Of a stretch of 64,000 nucleotides of DNA, positions 1 through 7,377 are shown piece after piece; position 1 is the stretch's first letter, and each line of letters begins with the position of its first letter. A model generated the notes under the pieces. That model searched no databases. It was not told the origin of the DNA and saw nothing but the letters and a program-made list of their open reading frames with translations. The position numbers were made by a program, and so were the translations under genes. Origin of the DNA: G963676095 sp963676095 (GTDB taxonomy: Bacteria; Bacteroidota; Bacteroidia; Bacteroidales; Prolixibacteraceae); contig OY781040.1 of the NCBI GenBank assembly GCA_963676095.1, positions 7,254,001-7,318,000 on the forward strand, in the 5' to 3' direction.

Positions 1-39
1 AATTATTTGCGGAAATTTATCCCGTGCGAAGTATAATAT

Positions 40-672
40 TCAACCAAAAAATTCAAAATAAACGGAAAGTGGAACCTTCCCCGAAATGAAAGCGATGAAA
101 AAACTTACCAGCTTTTCCAATTTTGTACGAAGCTGTCTGTAGGCAATTCCCATCTGGGTTTTTACGGTATTCCTGGAAATCGATAATTCATCGGCAATCT
201 GCTGATAAGTATAATTTTCAAGGTAGGCTAACGAAAAAATCCGCCGGCATGCTCCTGGTAATTCGCCAATCGCCTTGTAAATCGCTACAGCCATTTCTTC
301 ATCATCGTATTCAGAGGAGCTTTCCTCATCCGCCACTTCAGACAAAAGAAAAGAAATAGAAATTATTTTCGACGGATCCCGCCGGGCTACATTAAGGGCG
401 TGATTTTTAACAGCAGTAAAAAAATAATTGCGAAGGCTCACTTTTATATCCAGGTTCTCCCTTTTCTCCCAAAGGGCCACGAACACGTCCTGTACCAAAT
501 CCTCAGCACGGTCAGTATCCGGGACATAGCGTAAAGCGACAAGACAAGCAGTATGATAATTCTCCCTGAAAAAAGCATCAAAATAATCTTTGGACAAAAT
601 AGAGGACAATTTGTCGCTACTTTTCACCGATTGATAAGACATAGCCATTATTATACAATTCAAAAAATTCAA
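40..672 (-). CDS. ECF RNA polymerase sigma factor (sigma-70 family, FecI-like)
   Basis: Region 2 is visible near residues 30-95, including the RAEDLVQDVF segment, and region 4 near 125-190 with a helix-turn-helix around YTYQQIADELSISRNTVKTQM. At 210 aa it is a little longer than the usual 180-200 aa; MSYQSVKSS at residue 11 is a plausible alternative start. A hydrophobic C-terminal tail (VSFFIAFISG) follows region 4, as in many Bacteroidota ECF factors. Such factors usually pair with a FecR-type anti-sigma gene and a SusC/D or TonB system; any partner must lie beyond the left edge of the window, since nothing on the right matches. The family is clear, the regulon unknown. Confidence 0.93.
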   Translation of the reverse strand: MNFLNCIIMAMSYQSVKSSDKLSSILSKDYFDAFFRENYHTACLVALRYVPDTDRAEDLVQDVFVALWEKRENLDIKVSLRNYFFTAVKNHALNVARRDPSKIISISFLLSEVADEESSSEYDDEEMAVAIYKAIGELPGACRRIFSLAYLENYTYQQIADELSISRNTVKTQMGIAYRQLRTKLEKLVSFFIAFISGKVPLSVYFEFFG

Positions 673-849
673 AAATCCGAAGGCACTTTAATCTTTATCC
701 CTTAACAAATCGCCAGATCGTGAAAATTTCATCTCCAATACTCCCCCGTCTATTCCCTAAAATCACAATAGTAAAGGAATTTTTATTTGTAAAGTCATAA
801 ATATCCGAAAAAAATTAAAACAAAAAATTTCTTTTCAAAGGTTTTGCCA

Positions 850-1010
850 TGTCCGGTTGCCGGGGACAACATCCGGGTATATCGTACGTCCGTGCGTATC
901 TACGGTTACGTGCCAGCGTCAGGTTATTTCCTGATAACTATCCATCTGCCGTAAAACAATAATAACATGAATATGATCAGGCATCGTAATATATTCATTC
1001 CACAATAAGC
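850..1010 (-). pseudogene. Decayed REP-associated (Y1/HUH) transposase fragment
   Basis: The minus strand at 919-1010 reads LLWNEYITMPDHIHVIIVL and then stops. This matches the HUH motif (MPxHIHxI) of REP-associated tyrosine transposases. A related-looking stretch follows in another frame (RWHVTVDTHGR near 870-920). There is no start codon, no catalytic Tyr and no length, so it is a remnant. It lies just downstream, in its own direction, of a 22-bp tandem repeat array. Confidence 0.55.
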
Positions 1011-1056
1011 CGTTGTCTCATGGCTTCAAAAAAGTACAGGAACTTTCAGAAAAAAG

Positions 1057-1298
1057 TCCGGCATCTTTTCGCCTGAAGTTCAGTATCTTTTCATGAAATC
1101 TTCGGTATCTCTTCACGAAACCGTCAGTATCTTTTCATGAAATCTTCAGTATCTTTTCATGAAATCTTCAGTATCTTTTCACGAAATCTTCGGTATCTCT
1201 TCATGAAATCGTCAGTATCTTTTTCCCAAATCTTCAGTATCTTTTCTCCGGAAGTTCAGTATCTTCTCACGAAATCTTCAGTATCTCTTCACGTAACC
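1057..1298. repeat. Eleven 22-bp direct tandem repeats
   Basis: Eleven units of exactly 22 bp each, without indels, with consensus TTCAGTATCTTTTCAYGAAATC. The first (1057-1078) and the eighth and ninth units are the most diverged. The core TATCTYTTC is nearly invariant. 22 is not a multiple of 3, so this is not a coding repeat, and there are no spacers, so it is not a CRISPR. The surrounding 673-1428 otherwise holds only the transposase remnant and no recognisable gene. Function unknown; iteron-like protein binding is possible. Confidence 0.9.
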
Positions 1299-1428
1299 AG
1301 ACCTTACTGAAATTGAGGTACACATTTTTCTTTCATTTCTGCTTCTTGTTTACGGAGGGAGGCATGCAACCGCAGGCAGATACATAGCAGAAACCAACCG
1401 GCATGATCAGGAGAGACTATTGATTACA

Positions 1429-1959
1429 CTAGACAATAGCAGCTTTACTACTGTTTAAATATTCTTTAATGGAGGATATGTTCGAAAGCTTCTCTTTCTT
1501 TTCTTTTTCAAGCTTTATGTCCTTGTTGGTACTTACCAGTGATTCCAGTGGAATGCCCAAATATCTGTTCAGTAAAGTGATCATTTTAAGGGTTAGTACC
1601 CTTTTACCGTTCAACACTTCTGAAACACGGGTCTTTCCTCCAAATAAAGGGGCTATATCCGACTGTCTTAAACCCATTTGCTCCATTCTAAACTTAATGG
1701 CCTCGATTGGAGTTGGGGCTTCTATACGGTGGTGCTCCTGCTCATATTTCTCAATAAGCAATGACAATAATTCCATTTCTTCCCCTTCAGGGCTATCCGG
1801 TTCTATAGCTTTTTCTGTGCTTCCCATTAATTGGTAAACCCTTTCACAGGCATCATTAATGCACTTTCTGCCGGAAGGTACCTGGGAAGCCTGCAATAAT
1901 CCGTAAGGGTTTTCTCCTTTATTATTCTCATGCAGTACAAAATTAATGGAAGTTACCAA
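1429..1959 (-). CDS. HigA-like XRE antitoxin, orphan, with aberrant N-terminus
   Basis: Residues from about 35 onward match HigA-type antitoxins: the PDSPEGEEMELLSLLIEKYE segment, then an XRE helix-turn-helix (GLRQSDIAPLFGGKTRVSEVLNGKR) near 95-120. The first ~33 residues do not look like the family and sit beside a recombinase fragment at 2005-2060, so the natural N-terminus was probably lost in a rearrangement. The usual HigB toxin gene, normally just upstream, is not visible. It may bind DNA but has no partner here. Confidence 0.75.
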   Translation of the reverse strand: MVTSINFVLHENNKGENPYGLLQASQVPSGRKCINDACERVYQLMGSTEKAIEPDSPEGEEMELLSLLIEKYEQEHHRIEAPTPIEAIKFRMEQMGLRQSDIAPLFGGKTRVSEVLNGKRVLTLKMITLLNRYLGIPLESLVSTNKDIKLEKEKKEKLSNISSIKEYLNSSKAAIV

Positions 1960-2004
1960 ATAGTGTAACTTTCTGTGAGTTTATTTAATACCCGGAACAA
2001 CTGG

Positions 2005-2060
2005 TGCAGGCTCAAAATAACTTTGTTTCTGAGTGTCCGGTCATCTGTCCGGCAGGTACA
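2005..2060 (-). pseudogene. Fragment of an element-type tyrosine recombinase
   Basis: The minus-strand reading TDDRTLRNKVILSL is closely similar to residues around 135-150 of the degenerate recombinase at 6406-7377 (DLRTTRNKVILSLLINQ), and the DNA matches too (AAAATAACTTTGTT). Only ~55 bp remain. It suggests that an element like the intact ones further right once extended this far. Confidence 0.5.
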
Positions 2061-2085
2061 ACTCGTCTCATAAATCTGACTGATA

Positions 2086-2431
2086 ATGATGTTGGGAGAG
2101 CGAATAACATATGCAAGAAAGCAGAAGAAAATGATCCAAAACGATTTAGGCAAAGCTTGTCGGCACTTCCGGTGATATTATTGGCAAGTATGAACGTGGG
2201 GAAAACATCCCTTCTATTGAAATGGCGGCAAAAATTGCCGATACACTGGTCATTAGGTCGTTACGCTTGATTACCTGGTGAAAGAGGGCGAGTACCAGCA
2301 AATTGACAATGCTACACTGAAACGCTTAAAGGAGATTGAAAAACTCGACCCCGGAACAAAAACTAAAGTCTTTGATATTATCGATACCTACCTGAGGAAT
2401 TTTAAAACAAGGCAGGCGTATATGGCATAAA
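2086..2431 (+). pseudogene. Frameshifted XRE-family regulator
   Basis: Starting at ATG 2086 one reads MMLGERITYARKQKK, then frame changes are needed to continue with GDIIGKYERGENIPSIEMAA and again with DYLVKEGEYQQIDNATLKRL, ending with stop 2429-2431. The order (helix-turn-helix, then a C-terminal helical tail) matches the intact XRE genes at 4243, 11238 and 22516, but the sequence is clearly diverged. It is convergent with the immunity gene at 2479-2817, the arrangement seen in the other tip modules, so it is probably the regulator of module A, now dead. Confidence 0.7.
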
Positions 2432-2433
2432 AA

Positions 2434-2459
2434 AAACCAGCCTACGGGCTGGTTTTTTT
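2434..2459. terminator. Bidirectional intrinsic terminator
   Basis: Stem AAAAACCAGCC / GGCTGGTTTTT with loop TACG, between the convergent XRE pseudogene and the immunity gene of module A. A and T tracts flank the stem, so it can work both ways. Confidence 0.85.
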
Positions 2460-2478
2460 AGTATTTATTGTATAACTA

Positions 2479-2817
2479 TCATTCCTTCGGATAAATATCG
2501 TGTAGCTCTGCCCACCCTATACTTTGCATTTCACTCCACTGTCTATCCATGCTTAATGGTTCGTTAAGATTATCTGGAATAAAAACAACAACATCTATCG
2601 GAAACTTACTTAGCTTCTTTAAGTCTTTATCTTTATATTTTGCAATTAACAATAGATGTGATATTGCATTAAATCCTTGATTATAGTCTATACCCGCTAA
2701 AGCAGGTTCTATTTTTACGACTAAGACCTGTCTCTTGTTTATGTAAGTATTACTTATTTGTTCACAAGCAAATGGTCCTTTTAGACGCTCATATTCAGAT
2801 GATGTTAGATACAACAT
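2479..2817 (-). CDS. Candidate immunity protein for Rhs tip A
   Basis: 112 aa with no signal peptide or membrane segment, so probably cytoplasmic. It begins 9 bp after the stop of the orphan Rhs tip A, the position of immunity genes in the other modules here. I do not recognise the family. A cytoplasmic immunity protein would suit a tip acting in the cytoplasm. The role is inferred from position only. Confidence 0.6.
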   Translation of the reverse strand: MLYLTSSEYERLKGPFACEQISNTYINKRQVLVVKIEPALAGIDYNQGFNAISHLLLIAKYKDKDLKKLSKFPIDVVVFIPDNLNEPLSMDRQWSEMQSIGWAELHDIYPKE

Positions 2818-2826
2818 GTCATTAAA

Positions 2827-3639
2827 TTAGAAGTTAACCCAAAAATCTTTGACAACAATATTACTTTTATCAAATACTTTCAACTCAGGTACAAGTCTCC
2901 CAAAATTACCGTCAAGGGGTGCTGCAGGTTTGATTGTACTTGGGTTAATGTTCTTTAGTGCTGTTGTTGCTTTTAATGTAAATGCACCCGTATTGGTATT
3001 TGGAAGTCCTGCTAAATTTCGATATTGAGAACCGTATAACCTAGGATTAATTGGAGACCAATAATTTCCTATCGCACGAGCCTCTCCTCCAAAAAAACGA
3101 TAAATAGGAACTCTTAAATTTCCAATCCCTCTTACTATTCCAGAACCTAATGCTGCAACTCCTTCAATTCTTCCAGAGGCTACAAAAGTTAATCCATTGA
3201 TTGTTGCCTGGGTAACAGGATGATTTATAAATTCTTTTTGCCCCTGATAAATAGCAGTTGTAACAGGATTGGCTTTTACAGTAATATCATTAGAAGCTAA
3301 AGAGCTTTCGGTAATTGTTCCATCAGGTTGATAAGTTTGTAAGGCTCCTGTTTCTTCATTGATTCCATAACCTTTCTCCCCTTTGTACTCTCCCTTTATT
3401 CCTTTTTTGTCAAGATCAGCCTGACTTTTTACAGTTTGGTCATATACCATTTTTTTATTTTCGTCCTCATACCAGTCTTCAAACATTCCTGTCGGGTCGG
3501 TAAAACTAATCGGGTTGTTAAAACCATACCGGTAAGGAGACCAACCGGGAGCCTGATCGGCAACTGGGTCAATTGTATGCCACCTCCCCAACTCCGCGTC
3601 ATAGAACCTTGCCCCGTAATCGTAATCCTTTACCTGCAA
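2827..3639 (-). CDS. Orphan Rhs toxin tip A (displaced C-terminal fragment)
   Basis: This open frame has only the last part of the Rhs core (DYDYGARFYDAELGRW...DPTG, residues ~5-51), then a variable tip. The apparent start is TTG inside the element-end sequence; there is no signal peptide, so it is probably not expressed as a secreted toxin. The tip end has YRFFGGEARAIGNYWSP, GSQYRNLAGLPN, NTGAF and APLDGNFG, a pattern I recall from ADP-ribosyltransferase-like polymorphic toxin tips; that assignment is tentative. Immunity candidate: 2479-2817. It is the farthest tip from the live Rhs core, so by the stacking model the oldest. Confidence 0.75.
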   Translation of the reverse strand: MQVKDYDYGARFYDAELGRWHTIDPVADQAPGWSPYRYGFNNPISFTDPTGMFEDWYEDENKKMVYDQTVKSQADLDKKGIKGEYKGEKGYGINEETGALQTYQPDGTITESSLASNDITVKANPVTTAIYQGQKEFINHPVTQATINGLTFVASGRIEGVAALGSGIVRGIGNLRVPIYRFFGGEARAIGNYWSPINPRLYGSQYRNLAGLPNTNTGAFTLKATTALKNINPSTIKPAAPLDGNFGRLVPELKVFDKSNIVVKDFWVNF

Positions 3640-4147
3640 AAATGAGCTATCCCCAGAGGCCGTTACTGCCGGTTTTCAACCAGTTCAAAGAACGCTTTAA
3701 TGCTCCTAAAAGTAACATTTTTATTTTTCAATTGAACAGCTTTCAGTTGAAAAGAAAAAAGCTGATGTATCTGCTGCTGATGATGATGGGCTGTTGGAAC
3801 GGGAAATAACCCTTGCAGGACCTTCCGGATTGCTGGTCTGGTTCCCGGGTTATTCCCGTTTCAACAGTTTCTTCAGAGTGGCGCTGGTGGTTCGGGCGGG
3901 TGATATCCTTTCCTGTGGGCGGGTTTGGAGTACAACTGTTTCAACGGGCGGTGCGTGGGGGCGCGGCTGTGCAGCATAATGTGCTTATAAGACAGCTTGG
4001 GAGTGTGTGTTGGCTCTTGCGGCTGTTTTATAAGAACACACTATGTAACTTAGCTTGGGGCATAAATTTTTTGGCGTGTTTTTTTGCCAGCGGGGCGAAT
4101 CGGGAAACTGCAAAAAGCATGACGAAAAATTTATGTGGAAGGGATGG
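3622..4147. repeat. Hairpin-rich element end, diverged third copy
   Basis: Similar along its length to the structured segments at 5861-6405 and 12999-13543, with scattered substitutions (GGAACGGGAAATAACCC near 3797-3813, and the paired GCATAAATTTTT and AAAAATTTATG arms near 4058-4135). At about 4147 it jumps from ...AGGGATGG straight into CAAACTTTTTAATA, the upstream region of the XRE gene. Compared with copy 1 this equals loss of positions 6387-11142 (4756 bp), which carry both recombinases and the primase. Confidence 0.8.
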
Positions 4148-4162
4148 CAAACTTTTTAATAT

Positions 4163-4193
4163 TTTTATTTACCTTTTAGAGTACCTATATTTG
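4163..4193 (+). promoter_or_regulatory. Bacteroidota-type promoter of XRE gene, module A/B
   Basis: TATATTTG at 4186-4193 fits the -7 consensus TAnnTTTG, with a T-rich -33 region about 19 bp upstream. AGAGTACCTA overlaps it and TTAGGCACCTTA lies downstream; these match the suspected operator half-sites of the other copies, one with a substitution. Confidence 0.6.
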
Positions 4194-4242
4194 CAGGTAA
4201 CTTGTAAAATCAAGTCATTAGGCACCTTAAAAAATATCCAAC

Positions 4243-4587
4243 ATGTCAACTTTTGGTAAAAAACTCAGGGAATGCAGGGAAGCAAAAGGGCTTTCGCAAA
4301 AGGAACTGGCAAAGCTCCTTAGCACTTCGTATTCTGTAATCGGTAAATATGAGCGGGATGAGATGACTCCGTCTATTGACACGGCCAAGAGGCTGGCAGA
4401 CATCCTGCAAACCACCGTCGGGTATCTATTGGGAGAAACCCAGGAGCAGAACCTTTTTAAAGACCCGGCTATGTTGAACAGGCTGAATGAGATTTCAACA
4501 TTTCAGGAGGAGGATAAAAAGCATATCCTTTATACCCTTGATGCCATGATTAAATCGGTGAAACTTAAAAATATTGCTACTTTATAA
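4243..4587 (+). CDS. XRE-family transcriptional regulator, module B
   Basis: 114 aa. The helix-turn-helix occupies residues ~5-60 (KGLSQKELAKLLSTSYSVIGKYE), followed by a helical tail. The first ~41 residues equal those of the copies at 11238 and 22516, then the sequences diverge (TPSIDTAKRLADIL versus QPSIEAAKKIAKLV), so it is a mosaic homologue. It is probably an autorepressor of the element. The next gene, a lipoprotein on the same strand, starts within 16 bp, so the two may be co-transcribed. Confidence 0.9.
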   Translation: MSTFGKKLRECREAKGLSQKELAKLLSTSYSVIGKYERDEMTPSIDTAKRLADILQTTVGYLLGETQEQNLFKDPAMLNRLNEISTFQEEDKKHILYTLDAMIKSVKLKNIATL

Positions 4588-4602
4588 ATGGAGTTAAAAA
4601 TT

Positions 4603-4998
4603 ATGAAAAGACTAACGTACATCATTATATTGCTGATTGCGACATCATGTAGTAATTCAGAAATAAAGAGAATAAAAGGAAGTTGGACTATTGATTCAAT
4701 TGAAAGAAACGGACAAGATATGATGTTTTTATACACATCAAATTTAGTTACATTCAAAAAACAACATGAATGTACACTCCCTCAATCCAGAGAGAATAAT
4801 GTAACTGATGGGAAATGGAAGTTAAATAAAGAAGACGAAACTTATTATATTGAAATTGAGTTGAACGGAAGTGAATTGGCAGGAAAGTATAAGGTTAATC
4901 TAAAGAATGATACCGAAAACCAATTGTTAAAAATGTACCTCCTTTCTGATAGTACGGAAATTATATGCTCTAAACTTCTCAATAATTTTGATGAATGA
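4603..4998 (+). CDS. Lipocalin-like lipoprotein, possible immunity for tip B
   Basis: Starting at ATG 4603 gives MKRLTYIIILLIATSC, a lipoprotein signal with Cys at residue 16. The body (IKRIKGSWTIDSI...DGKWKLN...YYIEIE) resembles small lipocalin-like domains. An in-frame ATG at 4588 is less likely because it delays the signal peptide. It faces the tip B gene tail to tail instead of following it on the same strand, unlike the other modules. It could be the immunity factor for tip B, or an unrelated passenger. Confidence 0.7.
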   Translation: MKRLTYIIILLIATSCSNSEIKRIKGSWTIDSIERNGQDMMFLYTSNLVTFKKQHECTLPQSRENNVTDGKWKLNKEDETYYIEIELNGSELAGKYKVNLKNDTENQLLKMYLLSDSTEIICSKLLNNFDE

Positions 4999-5023
4999 GG
5001 ATGAAAAATTCACCCTCATTCAT
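4991..5023. terminator. Bidirectional terminator
   Basis: ATGAATGAGG (4991-5000) pairs with CCTCATTCAT (5014-5023). It lies between the convergent lipoprotein gene and tip B; the T-richer side serves the plus strand. Confidence 0.6.
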
Positions 5024-5044
5024 ATCTTTTGTCTCTGGTAATAA

Positions 5045-5878
5045 TTATCTTTTTATCTTTTCTTCATCGTAATTTTTTGATATTTCTTGCAGTATTCTGG
5101 TGCCAATATCCATTATGGTGCTATTGTTAGTTGTATTCTCTCCTTGAAGAATAACATTTAGTATATCTGTAAGGCTCTCACTATTATTGTATTCATCGGG
5201 AATCATTCCTTGGGAAAGCGCTGTATTAAGGTCGCCAAGTGCTTTTCCTAAGACATCCGCAGATGTTTGTTCTTTTATTAAACCCATATCATGGGAGACC
5301 ATTAATCCACTAGCCGTTTCAAGTCCAAAATTTACTGCATTAAGAATAAGCATAGCTCCAGCTGTTGCTTTTCCCATTCCTGTTGGACCCGAGGCTATTG
5401 TTCTTTCTTTCTGTCTCATATCTGAAGTTCCATCTTTCTTTTCACCTCTTTCTGTTTTAACACGTGCTGGATTATAAGCAGGGTCATTGGCGCCATAAGT
5501 GTTATCCAAATTAGCACTTTCTGATTTAATATTTGAAGATGTATTCCTCATGCTAAATTTACCGACGGCTATGCTAATGCCTATCTCTCCAGATCTCCAA
5601 TTCTTCGGATTGTTATTCATCTGCTTTATCATATTAGCAGTGACATTATGTAGATTGGAGGTTTTAATCCTAATTTGTCCATATTGTGCAATTATCCGGG
5701 CTTTATTGTGATCTAAATACTGCAAACCCCAAAGGTCAATTCCACTGGTAGGTCTATTCTCTGCGTAATTATATGGAGTAACCCAATTGAATTTCTCAGC
5801 AAGTGGATCAATCCCACTAAACCTCCCCAGTTCGGGGTCATAAAACCTGGCCCCGTAATCGTAATCCCTTACTTGCAA
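5045..5878 (-). CDS. Orphan Rhs toxin tip B (displaced C-terminal fragment)
   Basis: The core remnant DYDYGARFYDPELGRFSGIDPLAEKF is followed by a tip I do not recognise. It has a glycine/alanine-rich hydrophobic stretch near residues 165-195 (GPTGMGKATAGAMLILN), which could be membrane-active or a pre-toxin linker. The first codon is TTG in the element end; no signal peptide is present. By the stacking model it was the active tip before the 7138-bp element arrived: joining the core at 24269-24276 to 5853-5860 would restore an in-frame core-tip B fusion. Confidence 0.75.
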   Translation of the reverse strand: MQVRDYDYGARFYDPELGRFSGIDPLAEKFNWVTPYNYAENRPTSGIDLWGLQYLDHNKARIIAQYGQIRIKTSNLHNVTANMIKQMNNNPKNWRSGEIGISIAVGKFSMRNTSSNIKSESANLDNTYGANDPAYNPARVKTERGEKKDGTSDMRQKERTIASGPTGMGKATAGAMLILNAVNFGLETASGLMVSHDMGLIKEQTSADVLGKALGDLNTALSQGMIPDEYNNSESLTDILNVILQGENTTNNSTIMDIGTRILQEISKNYDEEKIKR

Positions 5879-6405
5879 AAATGAGCTGTCCCCAAAAACC
5901 GTTACTGCCGGTTTTCAACCAGTTCAAAGAACGCTTTAATGCTCCTAAAAGTAACATTTTTATTTTTCAATTGAACAGCTTTCAGTTGAAAAGAAAAAAG
6001 CTGATGTATCTGCTGATGATGATGATGGGCTGTTGGAACGGGAAATAACCCTTGCCAGACCTTTCCGGTTGCTGGCCTGGTTTCCGGGTTATTCCCGTTT
6101 CAACAGTTTCTTCAGGGTGGCGCTGGTGGTTTGGGCGGGTGATATCCTTCCCGGTGGGCGGGTTTGGAGTACAACTGTTTCAACGGGCGGTGCGTGGGGG
6201 CGCGGCTGTGCAGCATAATGTGCTTATAAGACAGCTTTGGTGTGTGTGTTGGCTCTTGCGGCTGTTTTATAAGAACACACTATGTAACTTAGCTTGGGGC
6301 ATAAATTTTTTGGCGTGGTTTTTTGCCAGCGGGGCGCATGGGAAAACTGCAAAAAACATGACGAAAAATTTATGCGGAAGGGATGGGGAGCGTGGGCTGT
6401 GGGTA
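5861..6405. repeat. Hairpin-rich noncoding element end, copy 1
   Basis: Five inverted repeats follow one another: 5895-5915 (AAAACCG/CGGTTTT), 5964-5992 (TTTTCAATTG/CAGTTGAAAA), 6031-6105 (20-21-bp arms around GGGAAATAACCC and GGGTTATTCCCG), 6220-6278 (arms around CTTATAAGACAGC and GCTGTTTTATAAG) and 6299-6375 (27-28-bp imperfect arms starting GCATAAATTTTT). No convincing gene lies here; short open frames on the plus strand lack any family signal. It separates the recombinase genes from the displaced tip, so an attachment, folded recombination site or replication function is plausible. Confidence 0.75.
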
Positions 6406-7377
6406 TTAGTAGTTGTTCAGCGGATGGTGGATGTTCAAAGCTTCCTGTAAATCTTCTAAGTTGTTGGTCTGGTAACGTTCGGTTGTGCTGACATACCGGT
6501 GACCGGCTTTGTATTGGACATTTCTCACATCTTCGGTTTTTAACCATTCGGCAATCACACTTTGCCGGATTTGCCCGCAGCTTTTGACTTTCGGGTTTAT
6601 CTGCTGCAAAGCTTTGATTAAATGGTGCTGGCTGTTTTTGATGTTGGCCGAGCCGTTGACACTTATTATCAGTTGGTTTTCCAAACGTTTAAAATCGGGC
6701 TTTGCCGCTTTTCTTCCCGACCATTTCGGGGTCTTTCGGATTGCCTTTAAGATGGCCGGCCTTGTTTGGTTTAAGTATTCCTGCAGTTCGATGATTTGGT
6801 TTGCTGCCAGTTCCAAAACCCTTCCGTTGCTGTGTTTTCCTCCCGGTATTTCTATTTTACCCGATTTCAGTTTCAGGTGTCCCGGTTCCAGTTTGTGCAG
6901 TTCATCGGTGGTTACTGCCTGGTTGATTAGCAGGCTTAAAATAACTTTGTTCCTGGTAGTCCGGAGGTCATACGGTTGGTAGTTGTTGTAAAGTTCCTGC
7001 AGCTCTTTTTTGTCCAGTAAATTATTTGGGACACCGGTCTTTTTGCCTTTTAAGAACAGGCCGGATGCCGGGTTCTTTACCGCTTCGCCTTTGCTTTGCA
7101 GGTAGTCGTAATATTTGCGGATGGCGGCCAGTTTCCGGTTGATTAGTTTGGTGCTGTCGCCCTGTTCCCGGCAATCGTCAATGTAAACCAGCAAATCGTT
7201 GTAACCGACCTCTCCGGGCTTTTGTCGTTTTTGCCAGTTCAAAAAATAAGCGGTGTAGTTCTTAAACTGCCGGATGGTATTGGATTCATATCCCTGTTTC
7301 TCCAGGTAAGTCCCAAACGGTTTCAGCATCCCGCCAAATTCCTTTTTCAAATGGCTGTATTTACCCATATTGCTCAT
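6406..7377 (-). CDS. Degenerate tyrosine recombinase (XerC-like partner), copy 1
   Basis: 323 aa with an N-terminal SAM-like core-binding domain (~15-110) and a C-terminal integrase fold. Catalytic positions are incomplete: the first Arg is replaced (VTTDEL where LRxSE is usual) and the HxxR box reads GQIR, so its His is missing. GHRY and the nucleophile region TERY remain. It overlaps the 3' end of the intact recombinase by 17 bp and is surely co-translated. It may be the non-cleaving or assisting half of a recombinase pair. Identical to 13544-14515. Confidence 0.85.
   Translation of the reverse strand: MSNMGKYSHLKKEFGGMLKPFGTYLEKQGYESNTIRQFKNYTAYFLNWQKRQKPGEVGYNDLLVYIDDCREQGDSTKLINRKLAAIRKYYDYLQSKGEAVKNPASGLFLKGKKTGVPNNLLDKKELQELYNNYQPYDLRTTRNKVILSLLINQAVTTDELHKLEPGHLKLKSGKIEIPGGKHSNGRVLELAANQIIELQEYLNQTRPAILKAIRKTPKWSGRKAAKPDFKRLENQLIISVNGSANIKNSQHHLIKALQQINPKVKSCGQIRQSVIAEWLKTEDVRNVQYKAGHRYVSTTERYQTNNLEDLQEALNIHHPLNNY

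Noticed and set aside
1057..1298. CRISPR array
   Set aside because: The 22-bp units follow each other without unique spacers, and no cas gene is in the window.
1429..1959. Complete HigBA toxin-antitoxin pair
   Set aside because: No HigB-like frame upstream; the space holds a recombinase fragment.
3794..4259. Open frames of 61-148 codons on the plus strand in the hairpin-rich segment, also at 6033-6450 and 13171-13588
   Set aside because: They look conserved only because the DNA is duplicated; no family signal, no ribosome site, and frames run across the inverted repeats.
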